A DNA stretch of 42,788 nt. Origin: Limnobacter sp. CACIAM 66H1 (lineage in GTDB: Bacteria; Pseudomonadota; Gammaproteobacteria; Burkholderiales; Burkholderiaceae_B). The translations under genes and the position numbers were made by a program. Below, piece after piece: positions 1 to 8,926 of this stretch (position 1 is the stretch's first letter; every line of letters starts with the position of its first letter). The stretch covers positions 1 to 42,788 of the forward strand of contig NZ_LUJK01000027.1 in the NCBI RefSeq assembly GCF_001601825.1. Reading direction: 5' to 3'. The notes under the pieces were generated by a model. The model searched no databases. It worked only from the letters and a program-made list of their open reading frames with translations, and was not told the origin of the DNA.

Positions 1-495
1 CAGCAAGGCACGCAACATCCAGGCGGTTTTTTCGTGAATGTCCATGCGTTGAGTCAATAAATCAGCAGACGGCTGATCATCGCCGTCTTCGATGATTGGA
101 AAAATTTCGCGGGCGGTGCGTGCAATCGCTTCGTGACCCTTGGCAAGAATTTCCACCATTTCCATGGCCTTGGGCGGCTTGGCGGGCGCGTCTTTCAAAG
201 TACTTAACTTCGCAAATTCGGCATACGAACCTGGCGCATGAAAACCAAGCGCCCGAATACGCTCTGCGATTGGATCGACAGCATTCCACATTTCGGTGTA
301 CTGACCCATGAACATGGTGTGCAAGGTGTTGAACATTTTTCCGGTCACGTTCCAGTGGAAATTGTGCGTGGTCAGGTACAAGGTGTAGGTCTCGGCCAGC
401 AAACGGCTAAGCGCCTGGGCAATCGCGGCACGCTTGGCATCTGGGATGCCAATATTGATTGAGGGCATGTCGGGTTTCTTTGCTGCTTTGGCCAT
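1..495 (-). CDS. dps: Dps family ferritin-like DNA-binding protein (3' end beyond window)
   Basis: Dps proteins form dodecamers that oxidise and store iron and protect DNA under oxidative stress or starvation. The 165 codons seen here start at ATG 495 after a good AGGAGAG ribosome site and run off the left edge without a stop. H47, H59, D74 and E78 (inside HNFHWNVTG and further on) have the 12-15-4 spacing of the Dps inter-subunit ferroxidase centre. The N-terminus is Lys/Ala-rich (MAKAAKKPD), a feature that binds DNA in several Dps proteins. The gene lies just downstream of the SMP-30-like gene on the same strand, 15 bases apart. No OxyR site was identified. Confidence 0.93.
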   Translation of the reverse strand, partial: MAKAAKKPDMPSINIGIPDAKRAAIAQALSRLLAETYTLYLTTHNFHWNVTGKMFNTLHTMFMGQYTEMWNAVDPIAERIRALGFHAPGSYAEFAKLSTLKDAPAKPPKAMEMVEILAKGHEAIARTAREIFPIIEDGDDQPSADLLTQRMDIHEKTAWMLRALL

Positions 496-510
496 TTCTT
501 CTCTCCTGTT

Positions 511-1644
511 TTATTCGCTTGGTGACTGACCCAGTGGATTGGAAATAGTTGCAATTCCGTTGATATGCACTGACCCGAGGTACAGTTTGCCATTAAAGGG
601 CGTCACCTGCGTGACGTAATAATAGTAAGCACCCGCCTTCTCCGCCTGCAGATTGGCAATCACGGTGCCTTGCGGGTTGATCGCCAGCGCCATGGCCTTG
701 GGCTTGATCGGGAATTGAACGTAGTTCAATAATTTTGCCATTACTTTTCGAACAGCAGGTTGATCGGCGAGCGAATCCAGCAGGGGGTCACGTAAACTGG
801 GTACGGCAACCCAGTAGTTTCCGTCCACATCCGTGCGAATATTGTCTGGGAAACCGGGCAAGCCATCGACAAACACATCGCGAGTTCCGGCCCTCTCACC
901 TTGCAACCAATACCGCACAATTCGGTATTCGCCAGTTTCGTTCACCAACACATAGTCGCCAGCCTTTGAAATTGTTACACCGTTGGCAAATTGCAACCCA
1001 CGAAGTAATGTTTTTGTTTCACCGGTTTGGAAATCATATTGAAGCAATCGTCCGTTCGGGCCGTGTTCAAGCACATCGAGCACATAATTGTTGAAATCAA
1101 ACTTGCTGGAAGCATCCGAAAAATAGGCATAGCGGCCATCGGCACTCACCGCCACATCGTCTACAAACTTGAATGGCACACCTTCCGACTCAGTCGAGAG
1201 CACTGTGACTTCGCCTTGCAGGGTCACTTTCAACAAGCCCTTGATCGCATCGGCCACCACCAGAAAACCCTCTGGATGGAACACCAAACCCAAGGGGCGG
1301 CCTTTGGTGTTGGCAATCAGATCAAAGGGCGTGGTTTGGGGGCTTTCTTTGACTTGCAGATTCTCTGGGTCAAACCGAACAATTTCACCGGTGTTCATGC
1401 CGGTGTACAACAAGCCATCAGGGCCAGGTTCGATTGACTCGGGCTGAAGCAGGTTGTACGTGCCAAATACCTCGGCTTGGTCCAGCAAATTGTTGCTGGC
1501 ATAGGGCCCCGAAGTGAGGCTGGGCATGGGTGCCGGCTTCCAGGCCACGGGCTCCACAGGCGTAGAACCAAACACCACCACGCCACCAATAACCGCCACT
1601 GGCAGCAGGACCACTGCAATCAAAACTTTGCCCAAAGCACGCAT
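511..1644 (-). CDS. SMP-30/strictosidine synthase-like beta-propeller protein, membrane anchored
   Basis: This is a 377-residue protein with an uncleaved-looking N-terminal hydrophobic segment (about residues 5-27, VLIAVVLLPVAVIGGVVVF), so it is probably periplasmic and anchored in the inner membrane. The rest shows the repeated strand pattern of a six-bladed propeller: PESIEPGPDGLLYTG, GRPLGLVFHPEG, FVDDVAVSADGRYAYFSDASS, FANGVTISKAGDYVLVNET and GFPDNIRTDVDGNYWVA. These are typical of the strictosidine synthase/APMAP/gluconolactonase superfamily, whose members include lactonases and arylesterases. The substrate cannot be told. The ATG at 1644 follows AAGGTG at about 10 bases. The gene is divergent from the acyl-CoA dehydrogenase at 1729, so the two may share a promoter region. 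Confidence 0.85.
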   Translation of the reverse strand: MRALGKVLIAVVLLPVAVIGGVVVFGSTPVEPVAWKPAPMPSLTSGPYASNNLLDQAEVFGTYNLLQPESIEPGPDGLLYTGMNTGEIVRFDPENLQVKESPQTTPFDLIANTKGRPLGLVFHPEGFLVVADAIKGLLKVTLQGEVTVLSTESEGVPFKFVDDVAVSADGRYAYFSDASSKFDFNNYVLDVLEHGPNGRLLQYDFQTGETKTLLRGLQFANGVTISKAGDYVLVNETGEYRIVRYWLQGERAGTRDVFVDGLPGFPDNIRTDVDGNYWVAVPSLRDPLLDSLADQPAVRKVMAKLLNYVQFPIKPKAMALAINPQGTVIANLQAEKAGAYYYYVTQVTPFNGKLYLGSVHINGIATISNPLGQSPSE

Positions 1645-1728
1645 ATTGTTGACACCTTGTAATTTCCGTTAGCATGGATGATATCGGAGGAAACAAGCCG
1701 AACCGTCAAAATAATCAGGAGACCGGTT

Positions 1729-2958
1729 GTGAATTTTGAACCCAGCGCCAAAGCGCAAGACTTTGTAAAGCGCGTTCGCGCCTTCATGAAAAACGAAATC
1801 GCACCGCTAGAGGCTGCTTACTGGGACAAAATAGAGGCCCAGTGCAATGGCCGCGAGTGGAACAACTGGCGCATTCCCCCAGAAATGGAAGCCCTGAAAA
1901 GCAAGGCGCGCGAGGCAGGCCTGTGGAACATGTTCCTGCCCGATGACAAACTTGGCGCAGGCCTGAGCACCATGGAATACGCCTTGATTGCCGAAGAAAC
2001 CGGCCGCAGCCTGATGGCACCCGAGGTGTTCAATTGCAACGCCCCCGACACCGGCAACATGGAAGTGCTGTGGAAATACGGCAATGCCGAGCAAAAAAAG
2101 GAATGGCTGGAGCCCCTGCTTGCAGGTGAAATTCGGTCTGTGTTTTGCATGACAGAGCCTGATGTGGCCAGCAGCGACGCGACCAATATGCAAGCCACAG
2201 CCACCCTGGAGGGCAATGAAGTAGTCATCAACGGCACTAAGTGGTGGAGCAGCGGCATTGGTGACCCGCGTGCCAAAATTGCCATTGTCATGGCCCGAAC
2301 AGAAAATCCGGATTTGGATCGTCATCACCAACACACCATGGTGCTGGTGCCGTTGAATACCCCTGGTGTTTCTGTCAAACGCATGTTGCCAGTGTTCGGC
2401 ACTTACGATGAGCCGCACGGCCACGGCGAGGTGGAGTTCAACAATGTGCGCGTCCCTTTGGGCAATGTCATTGCTGGTCTGGGCAAGGGCTTTGAGATCG
2501 CACAAGGACGCTTGGGCCCGGGCCGTATCCACCACTGCATGCGCTGCATTGGCGCGGCTGAGGAATCGCTGGACCTGATGATTCAACGTGGCATGAGTCG
2601 CATCGCTTTTGGAAAGCCCCTGATTAATTTGGGTGGTAACCGTGAACGGGTGGCCGAGGCTCGATTGGCCATCGACCAGGCTCGACTGTTAACCCTGTAT
2701 GCAGCCTGGAAACTGGACCAGGTGGGTGCACTGCAAGCCATGACTGAAATTGCTGCGATCAAGGTAGTGGCCCCCAACGTGCTGGAACAGGTGGTCGACA
2801 TGGCCATTCAAATGCACGGCGGCGCAGGTGTTAGCCGCGACACGCCGCTTTCCGGTTTTTACATTCAGGCACGCAGCCTGCGCCTGGCCGATGGCCCCGA
2901 CGAAGTTCACAAAGGCGTGATAGCCCGCATTGAAATGATGAAGCGGGGTTTCAAATAA
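1729..2958 (+). CDS. acyl-CoA dehydrogenase (ACAD10/11-like)
   Basis: FAD-dependent acyl-CoA dehydrogenase. An in-frame ATG lies at 1678, but I prefer GTG 1729: AGGAG (1717-1721) is seven bases before it, and the protein then begins MNFEPSAKAQDFV, typical of the family, giving 409 residues. The ACAD fold is clear from CMTEPDVASSDATNM (flavin/substrate loop), the central beta domain, and the C-terminal MHGGAGVSRDTPLSGFY motif. The gene shares one base with the next gene (TAATG), an APH-type kinase. The same two domains are fused in eukaryotic ACAD11. The ACAD/APH pairing in bacteria (the LvaA/LvaC type) acts on 4-hydroxyacyl-CoA, so hydroxy-acid degradation is possible. The substrate is inference. 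Confidence 0.9.
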   Translation: MNFEPSAKAQDFVKRVRAFMKNEIAPLEAAYWDKIEAQCNGREWNNWRIPPEMEALKSKAREAGLWNMFLPDDKLGAGLSTMEYALIAEETGRSLMAPEVFNCNAPDTGNMEVLWKYGNAEQKKEWLEPLLAGEIRSVFCMTEPDVASSDATNMQATATLEGNEVVINGTKWWSSGIGDPRAKIAIVMARTENPDLDRHHQHTMVLVPLNTPGVSVKRMLPVFGTYDEPHGHGEVEFNNVRVPLGNVIAGLGKGFEIAQGRLGPGRIHHCMRCIGAAEESLDLMIQRGMSRIAFGKPLINLGGNRERVAEARLAIDQARLLTLYAAWKLDQVGALQAMTEIAAIKVVAPNVLEQVVDMAIQMHGGAGVSRDTPLSGFYIQARSLRLADGPDEVHKGVIARIEMMKRGFK

Positions 2959-4034
2959 TGACCGAGTCCACAAAATCGGTCATCGACACAGGTGGTGCGG
3001 TTCGCCAGGGCGAAGAGTTAAATACCGATGTGGTAACAGGATGGCTTCGCACGCAAGGTTTAACGCTGAGCGACAAGCCCGAGTTAACACAATATTCTGG
3101 GGGAGCTTCCAACTGGACCTACCGTTTGAAGTACCCCGAAGCCGATTTGATTCTGCGCCGTCCACCCAAAGGCACCAAAGCCAAAGGTGCGCACGACATG
3201 GGCCGTGAGTTTCGCATTCAAAGCCTGTTAAAACCCGTGTACCCCTATGTGCCCAATATGGTGGGGCATTGCGCCGACGAGTCGCTGATTGGCAGTGAAT
3301 TTTACGTGATGCACCGAATCGAGGGAATTATTCCGCGCAAGCACATGCCGCGTGGCGTGCAGCTTAGTCGCGAACAGGCCCGGCAACTCAGCATCAACTT
3401 TCTGGATCGGTTGATTGAGCTTCACCAGATCGACATTCACGCCAGCGGACTGAATAGCTTAAGCAAGGGCAGTGGTTACACACGCCGCCAGCTTGACGGC
3501 TGGAACCAGCGCTACGACAAGGCACGCACCTGGAATGTAAGTTCATTCAACAAGGTACGGCGCTGGCTTGATTTGAATTGCCCCGACGATGTGAAACTGT
3601 GCATGATTCACAACGACTGGCGGCTGGACAATGTGGTGCTGAACCCCAGTAAGCCCACCGAAATCATTGGTGCTCTGGATTGGGAGCTGGCCACCGTAGG
3701 CGACCCGCTGATGGATTTGGGCAGTGTGATTACCTACTGGGTGCAGAGTGACGACAACTTCTTGATGAAGATGCTGCAACGACAACCTTCCAACCTGCCC
3801 GGCATGATGACGCGCCGTGAAATGGTGGACTACTACATGCAGAAAACTGGAATACACACCAACAACTGGACCTTCTACGAGGTGTTTGGCTTGTTCCGAA
3901 TCGCCGTGATTGCACAACAAATTTATTACCGCTACCACCACAAGCAAACACGCAATCCGGCATTTAAAAACTTCTGGATTATGGTGAATTATTTTGATTG
4001 GCGATGTAAATCGCTCATCAAGAAAGCAGGTTGA
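2958..4034 (+). CDS. APH-type phosphotransferase (ACAD10/11 or LvaA-like kinase)
   Basis: This 358-residue protein has the aminoglycoside phosphotransferase/choline kinase fold. The catalytic loop is HNDWRLDN (H218, D220, N225) and the metal-binding Asp is D241 in LDWELATVGDP. The N-terminal lobe has a nucleotide loop (YSGGASNWTYRLKY) and the expected LRRPP segment. In this subfamily the kinase is paired with an acyl-CoA dehydrogenase, as it is here with a one-base overlap. Established work on LvaA and on ACAD10/11 indicates phosphorylation of 4-hydroxyacyl-CoA before the dehydrogenase partner eliminates the phosphate. Antibiotic resistance is unlikely from the context. It is translationally coupled to the genes on both sides. 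Confidence 0.88.
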   Translation: MTESTKSVIDTGGAVRQGEELNTDVVTGWLRTQGLTLSDKPELTQYSGGASNWTYRLKYPEADLILRRPPKGTKAKGAHDMGREFRIQSLLKPVYPYVPNMVGHCADESLIGSEFYVMHRIEGIIPRKHMPRGVQLSREQARQLSINFLDRLIELHQIDIHASGLNSLSKGSGYTRRQLDGWNQRYDKARTWNVSSFNKVRRWLDLNCPDDVKLCMIHNDWRLDNVVLNPSKPTEIIGALDWELATVGDPLMDLGSVITYWVQSDDNFLMKMLQRQPSNLPGMMTRREMVDYYMQKTGIHTNNWTFYEVFGLFRIAVIAQQIYYRYHHKQTRNPAFKNFWIMVNYFDWRCKSLIKKAG

Positions 4035-4040
4035 ATACGC

Positions 4041-4805
4041 ATGGGAACCATCTATTTGATCCGACACGGTCAAGCCAGTTTCGACAGTGCCGATTACGAC
4101 CAATTGTCTGATCTTGGGCAACTTCAGGCAGCCCAATTGGGTGCCTGGTTCAAGGCAAGAAAAATCCGCCTTCACGGTTTTTTCAGTGGCAGCATGAATC
4201 GACATTTGCAAACTGCGCAGGCTTTTGCAGGCACCTACGGTGTGTTTCAAGAACCGGTGCAGCATGCGGGTTTGAATGAGTACGACCATGAAGCCATTTT
4301 GCAGGCGCTGATCGGGCAGTACGACGACCCCGATGCATTCGAACAGCAGGTGATGCAAAACGCCGACCCTCGCAAGGCCTTTCAACAAATTTTCGAGAAA
4401 GCGATTGCGCGTTGGGTGAGCGGTGAACACGACAACGACTACCCGGAAAGTTGGCTTGGCTTCAAAGCCAGGGTGATGAGTGGTTTGGGTGCTGTTACGG
4501 CGCAAGCGATGCAACTGAAGCAAGGGTCGGGTTCAGCCAATGTGGCGGTATTCACTTCAGGTGGACCAATTACAGCCGTTGCGCAAAACCTGTTGCAATT
4601 GCCTGACGCCAATGCATTCAAGCTGAACTGGATGATTACCAATTGCAGTGTGAGCAAACTGTTGTTTGGGCAACGTGGTGTAAGCCTGGCCAGCTTCAAC
4701 GAGCAAGCCCATTTTGAAGGTGAAATAGCAGGTGTACTGGCAGACCAGGCCACCGGGCTGGAAGCATTTGCTGCCAAACCCAATGGCCTGATTTCTTACC
4801 GATAA
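4041..4805 (+). CDS. histidine phosphatase superfamily protein (phosphoglycerate-mutase-like)
   Basis: The 254-residue protein begins MGTIYLIRHGQASF; the RHG motif (R8-H9-G10) carries the phospho-accepting histidine. The C-terminal segment VAVFTSGGPITAV sits where most members have a second catalytic His (VSHGG); here the position reads Ser, so full phosphatase activity is not certain. The gene starts six bases after the APH-like kinase, with AGGTTG upstream, and looks like the third member of the ACAD/APH operon. A phosphatase beside a kinase that makes phospho-acyl intermediates could be a proofreading or salvage step, which is inference. It converges on the copper operon. Confidence 0.85.
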   Translation: MGTIYLIRHGQASFDSADYDQLSDLGQLQAAQLGAWFKARKIRLHGFFSGSMNRHLQTAQAFAGTYGVFQEPVQHAGLNEYDHEAILQALIGQYDDPDAFEQQVMQNADPRKAFQQIFEKAIARWVSGEHDNDYPESWLGFKARVMSGLGAVTAQAMQLKQGSGSANVAVFTSGGPITAVAQNLLQLPDANAFKLNWMITNCSVSKLLFGQRGVSLASFNEQAHFEGEIAGVLADQATGLEAFAAKPNGLISYR

Positions 4806-4810
4806 GAATC

Positions 4811-4827
4811 AAGCACTCACTGTGCTT
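4811..4827. terminator. short hairpin between convergent genes
   Basis: AAGCAC-TCACT-GTGCTT forms a six-base-pair hairpin, extendable with a two-base bulge to ATCAAG/TTGAT. It lies where the phosphatase gene and the copper operon converge, and it overlaps the last codons of the CusF-like gene. It has only a short T-run, so termination is a guess from position. Confidence 0.4.
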
Positions 4828-5188
4828 TCTTGATCTCGGTCACGGTGTAGTTCGAACCTTCCTGCTTCACGTTGAACTTCACTTTGTCACCTTCTTTCAA
4901 GCCTTCCAGCATGGCTTTGTCAGCCACACCGAACACCATGGTCATGGGTGGCATTTCAACGCTTTTGATTTCACCGTGCTTCACAGTGATCTTGCCAGTG
5001 TTCTTGTTGATCTTGCGAATTTCGCCATCGGCCATTTCAGCTTGGGAAGCAGCTTTCGCCTTGGCCTCGGCCTCGGCTTTCATGCGATTCTCGTTTTCAA
5101 TGACATGTACCGTGTGGTCGGCCGCGTAAGCGGCACTGGCGCCCAACAAAGCCAAGGTAATTGCACTCAGTTTCAATGTATTTTTCAT
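4817..5188 (-). CDS. CusF-like periplasmic copper-binding protein
   Basis: This is a 123-residue protein with a signal peptide (MKNTLKLSAITLALLGASAAYA) and a mature domain of the CusF type, a small OB-fold Cu(I)/Ag(I) chaperone. The metal loop reads H71-GEIKSVE-M79-PP-M82-T-M84. Spacing matches E. coli CusF H36/W44/M47/M49, but the Trp that caps the copper is replaced by Met79. Between signal and domain is an Ala/Glu/Lys-rich stretch (about residues 36-52) that may be helical. It is the last gene of the copper operon, 20 bases after the cupredoxin. It probably hands Cu(I) to periplasmic partners; no CusB/CusA pump is in the operon. Confidence 0.87.
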   Translation of the reverse strand: MKNTLKLSAITLALLGASAAYAADHTVHVIENENRMKAEAEAKAKAASQAEMADGEIRKINKNTGKITVKHGEIKSVEMPPMTMVFGVADKAMLEGLKEGDKVKFNVKQEGSNYTVTEIKKAQ

Positions 5189-5208
5189 GGTGTTACTCCT
5201 ACAAAAAG

Positions 5209-5703
5209 TTATTTGGCCGCCACGGTGATTGTGCCCACCATGCCCGCCTGAAAATGACCCGCGATCAAACAGGCGAATTCAAATTTGCCTGCTTTGTTAA
5301 AGGTCCAAACAATTTCGCCCGTTTTACCGGGGTCCACATGGGCCATGTAAGGTTCGTCATGTTCCATGCCGGGAAATTTCAACATCAACTCTGCGTGCTT
5401 TGCGTTTTCTGCTTTGGTTCCAATCACAAACTCATGCAGTAGCGCGCCCTTGTTGTGAACTACGAAACGAATGGTTTCCCCTTCTTTGACTGTCAGCTGA
5501 CCCGGCTTGAAACGCATGTCGTCGCCCATGCTGACCTCAATGGTTCGAGCCACCGCAGCCGTATCACCTGCAATACCCCAATCAGTTTGCTCTTTCACCA
5601 CCGGCGTATTGCCTGTTTTCTTTTCGCCATGAGCAAGTGCAATATTGTTCACTCCTCCCAATAACGCAGCACAGGCAATCAGGACTCCAGATAATTTCAA
5701 CAT
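5209..5703 (-). CDS. secreted cupredoxin (CopI-like)
   Basis: This 164-residue protein has a signal peptide (about residues 1-24, ending IALA) and one cupredoxin domain. The type-1 copper ligands are visible as H90 (LLHEF), C145, H150 and M155 in ACLIAGHFQAGM. CopI-type periplasmic cupredoxins are linked to copper tolerance in proteobacteria. The ATG at 5703 has AAGGA upstream. The gene lies 24 bases after the multicopper oxidase stop. It may bind copper or pass electrons to the oxidase; the direction is not evident from sequence. Confidence 0.88.
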   Translation of the reverse strand: MLKLSGVLIACAALLGGVNNIALAHGEKKTGNTPVVKEQTDWGIAGDTAAVARTIEVSMGDDMRFKPGQLTVKEGETIRFVVHNKGALLHEFVIGTKAENAKHAELMLKFPGMEHDEPYMAHVDPGKTGEIVWTFNKAGKFEFACLIAGHFQAGMVGTITVAAK

Positions 5704-5727
5704 TTACATTCCTTTACGTAAAAACGA

Positions 5728-7140
5728 TCAGTGACCTGAATGCCCGGTGGGTTTACGCACCTGTAACTCAATGTGCGGCTGGTTCTTCTGTGCCAACTTC
5801 ATGCCGGGCTGCCCGGCATTGCTGCTGCGTTTGGGTTTGGCCAGTTCACCCGTAAATTCATAGGCCACAGTACCTTCTGGATGCTGATACCAACCAGGGT
5901 CTGAATAGTCACCTGGCTTCTGGTCCCTTCGTACTTTCAGCATACTGAACATACCGCCCATTTCCACCGAACCAAAGGGGCCTTCGCCCGTCATCATGGG
6001 AATGGTGTTGTCGGGCAGCGGCATTTGCATTTCAGCCATGTCGGCCATACCCCGCTCACCCATGGCCATGTAGTCCGGAATCAGGTTGGTGATTTTCTTG
6101 GTCATGCCCCGGTGGTCCACGCCGATCATGGTGGGCACATCGTGGCCCATCGCATTCATGGTGTGATGGCTTTTGTGACAATGAAATGCCCAGTCGCCTT
6201 CTTCGTTGGCGATGAATTCCATTTGACGCATTTGGCCCACCGCAATATCCACGGTGACTTCAGGCCAGCGTGAATTTTTCGGTGTCGGACCACCATCGGT
6301 ACCAGTCACCTCAAATTCATGGCCATGAATGTGAATGGGGTGATTGGTCATCGTCAGATTACCAACACGAATCCGGACTCGATCATTCTTGCGAGCGACG
6401 AGTGGTGAAATACCCGGGAACAGCCGACTGTTCCAGGTCCACAAATTGAAATCCAGCATGGTCATGATTTTCGGCGTGTACGCGCCAGGGTCAATGTCAT
6501 AGGCATTCAACAAGAAACAGTAATCCCGGTCCACTTCATTAATCAGCGGGTTCTTGTTCTTTGGGTGGGTGACCCAAAAACCCATCATACCCATGGCCAT
6601 TTGCACCATTTCATCGGCATGCGGGTGGTACATGAAGGTGCCAGGTCTGCGCGCCTCAAATTCATACACAAAGGTTTTACCGGCTGGAATACCTGGCTGG
6701 TTCAAACCGGTCACACCATCCATGCCGTTGGGCAAGCGCTGGCCATGCCAGTGAATGCTGGTGTGCTCAGGCAGTTTGTTGGTGACAAATATACGCACCC
6801 GGTCGCCCTCCACCACCTCTATGGTGGGGCCAGGGCTTTGCCCGTTGTAGCCCCACAAGTGAGCCGTCATACCCGGTGCCATTTCCCGCAACACAGGCTC
6901 GGCCACCAGGTGGAATTCCTTCACACCATTGTTCATGCGCCATGGTAAGGTCCAGCCATTCAATGTCACCACCGGGTTGTAAGGGCGCCCAGTGTTGGGC
7001 ACCAGGGGGGGCATGGTGTCAGGCGATGTTTGCAAAATGGGTTCAGGCAAAGCGCTCATGGCCACTTTGCTGACGCTGGCCGCAGCCACCGCGCCGCCAG
7101 TTAGTGCAGCGGCCTTGAAAAATTCTCGTCTCGAAGTCAT
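5728..7140 (-). CDS. Tat-exported multicopper oxidase (CopA-like)
   Basis: This 470-residue laccase-like oxidase probably oxidises Cu(I) or organic substrates in the periplasm. The N-terminus has a Tat motif (SRREFFKA, residues 3-10) followed by an Ala-rich segment. All four copper motifs are present: HWH (130-132), HPH (172-174), HPIHIHGH (267-274) and HCHKSHH (320-326), with Met331 where the axial residue of the type-1 site falls. A Met-rich tract near the C-terminus (about residues 358-395, MADMAEMQMPLP and MMTGEG) resembles the methionine-rich copper segments of CueO/CopA. The ATG at 7140 has AAGGAC upstream. It is shorter than classical plasmid CopA proteins (about 600 residues). Confidence 0.92.
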   Translation of the reverse strand: MTSRREFFKAAALTGGAVAAASVSKVAMSALPEPILQTSPDTMPPLVPNTGRPYNPVVTLNGWTLPWRMNNGVKEFHLVAEPVLREMAPGMTAHLWGYNGQSPGPTIEVVEGDRVRIFVTNKLPEHTSIHWHGQRLPNGMDGVTGLNQPGIPAGKTFVYEFEARRPGTFMYHPHADEMVQMAMGMMGFWVTHPKNKNPLINEVDRDYCFLLNAYDIDPGAYTPKIMTMLDFNLWTWNSRLFPGISPLVARKNDRVRIRVGNLTMTNHPIHIHGHEFEVTGTDGGPTPKNSRWPEVTVDIAVGQMRQMEFIANEEGDWAFHCHKSHHTMNAMGHDVPTMIGVDHRGMTKKITNLIPDYMAMGERGMADMAEMQMPLPDNTIPMMTGEGPFGSVEMGGMFSMLKVRRDQKPGDYSDPGWYQHPEGTVAYEFTGELAKPKRSSNAGQPGMKLAQKNQPHIELQVRKPTGHSGH

Positions 7141-7157
7141 GTTGAATGTCCTTTCGT

Positions 7158-8582
7158 TTAGTGACCACCGCCAGCGTCGCCGCCAGCGCTTGCGGCCGCG
7201 CCACTGACCGACACCATCATGGGTTTGCCCACCATGGTGGCCTGCAACGCAGCGTCAGCACGCCAAAAATCTGCTTGGGCGTTAATGGCCTGCACCACCA
7301 CGCTCACCTGGTCGCGGCTATCCGCCAATAGTTCAAACACCCCAATGAACATGCCGTTGTAACGCAACACGTTTTCATCGGCGATGGTTTGCCGCAGCGG
7401 AATGATTTCGTCGCGGTAGTGGCGTGCAATATCGTAGGTGGTGCGGTAAGCGGAATAGCTTTCACGCAACGTGGATTGCGCGCCGCGCAGGGTTGCCTCA
7501 AGCCTGTTGGCAGCAGCCAGCGTGCTGGCATTGAAGGCATCGCGCTTCATTCCGCCCCAATCAAAAATTGGCAGCGCCAGTTCCAATTCCCACCCTTTTT
7601 TGTTGTTGCGCTCGCCGGTGTCGTTCTCAAAAATCGTGTCGTAACGGATACCGGCTTCAATGTCCAGAAAACTGGCCACGTTGCCCAATCCTTGCGCTTT
7701 TGCACTGGCATCAAAGCCCAGCTTGGCCATCCTCACATCGAGTCGATTCTCGGCCCGCTTGGCCACATCAGCCGCGGGTTTGGGCGCCTCAGGCAAATCG
7801 GGCAAGCGATCGGGTAACTTCAACTGCGCCGCTTGCTCGGTGTTCAAACCCAACATGCGCACCAGTGCTTCGCGGGTGGCTGTGGCTTTGTGCCGTGTGG
7901 CTGCAAGATTAAGCGCAGCGTCGGCATAAAAACTTTGCTGGCGTGCGCGCTGCAAGCGTGTAAAGTTGCCTACTTCTTGCATGCGGCGAGCCAATTCAGC
8001 GCTGGTTTGAGCACTTTCAAACACCTGCTGGGCATAAGTGTGAGCCTGCTGGGCGGCAACTGCATCCACCCAAGCCTGACGAACCTGGGTCACCTGGTCT
8101 ACCACGCTGCTGGTTAATTGCAACTGCGCGCGGTCGATTTGCGTGCGGGCAATGCCTTGGCGCGCCGGAAAGCTGAGCAAATCCAGCAAACCGAAACTCA
8201 GCAGTCGACCCAATTCAAGTTCATCTTTAATGCGCACACGTTCGAATGCAAACACCGGGTTGTGAATGCGGCCACTTTGCGCAGCTTGCGCCGCTTGTGC
8301 CCAGTTCTCGGCCAATACGGTTTGAAACTGGGGGCTGTGGGTCAACATCAGTTCAACCGCAGCCGGCTGGCTTAGAGGCTCCTTCAAAATCTGATTTGCT
8401 TTGGCGGTCATGGCCTGGCGTTGTTCATCGGTTAGAACAAGGCTCATCTTGCCCTGAGTGAAGCCACTCAGCTCTTGATTGGTTTGGTCTAGAGACTCGT
8501 TGATATTGACCGTGGCGCAGCCCGTCAACACGAGCACCGCAAGCGCAACCGTCGTTCTCCTCAAAATACGGTGGGCGTTCAT
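7158..8582 (-). CDS. TolC-family outer membrane lipoprotein of the copper operon
   Basis: The 474-residue protein starts with a lipoprotein signal (VLTGC, lipidated Cys22). It then has the long helical, Gln/Ala-rich pattern of TolC/CusC-type outer membrane factors, for example VDQVTQVRQAWVDAVAAQQ and the second-repeat helices near residues 360-460. It is translationally coupled to the small upstream gene, whose TGA overlaps this ATG, and has a strong GGAGGT site. A tripartite channel is normally encoded with an RND pump and adaptor, but neither is present in this operon. It may work with a pump encoded elsewhere, or fill the place that CopB occupies in classical copAB operons. The C-terminus is Gly/Ala-rich and ends GGGH. 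Confidence 0.87.
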   Translation of the reverse strand: MNAHRILRRTTVALAVLVLTGCATVNINESLDQTNQELSGFTQGKMSLVLTDEQRQAMTAKANQILKEPLSQPAAVELMLTHSPQFQTVLAENWAQAAQAAQSGRIHNPVFAFERVRIKDELELGRLLSFGLLDLLSFPARQGIARTQIDRAQLQLTSSVVDQVTQVRQAWVDAVAAQQAHTYAQQVFESAQTSAELARRMQEVGNFTRLQRARQQSFYADAALNLAATRHKATATREALVRMLGLNTEQAAQLKLPDRLPDLPEAPKPAADVAKRAENRLDVRMAKLGFDASAKAQGLGNVASFLDIEAGIRYDTIFENDTGERNNKKGWELELALPIFDWGGMKRDAFNASTLAAANRLEATLRGAQSTLRESYSAYRTTYDIARHYRDEIIPLRQTIADENVLRYNGMFIGVFELLADSRDQVSVVVQAINAQADFWRADAALQATMVGKPMMVSVSGAAASAGGDAGGGH

Positions 8583-8863
8583 TGCGCACCTCCGTGATTG
8601 TGTGACTGGGTTTTGGATGGGTCTTGAGCACTGGCCGGTTTGTCTTTTTCTTGGTCTTCATAAGGCTCGCGTGCATAGACACGCCAGCCACCGATTTCAT
8701 CAACCAGTTGATTCGCCTTGGGCCAGTTTTGTATTTCAGAATCGGAATAGGCTTGGTAGCCTTCAAATGCCGATTGGTAGTCAAGTTCTTGCACAGTCTG
8801 TTCGGCATTCGCAGACGATGCGAAGGCGAGTAACAGGGGCGCGAATAAGAAATGGGACTTCAT
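8579..8863 (-). CDS. small secreted protein of the copper operon
   Basis: The protein is 94 residues from ATG 8863; a TTG four codons earlier is less likely because GAGGA sits just before the ATG. A clear signal peptide (MKSHFLFAPLLLAFASSANA) is followed by an acidic domain with several Tyr and Trp (YQSAFEGYQAYSDSEIQNW, then IGGWRVYAREPY) and a Lys/Ser-rich tail ending HNHGGAQ. I do not recognise a named family. The four-base overlap with the TolC-like gene indicates co-translation, so a role in periplasmic copper handling is likely, but the mechanism is unknown. Confidence 0.75.
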   Translation of the reverse strand: MKSHFLFAPLLLAFASSANAEQTVQELDYQSAFEGYQAYSDSEIQNWPKANQLVDEIGGWRVYAREPYEDQEKDKPASAQDPSKTQSHNHGGAQ

Positions 8864-8926
8864 AGATCCTCGCAATCATTTAATACACAAGGCATGCAGG
8901 CGAATGTGGCCCGGCATGCCCAAGAA

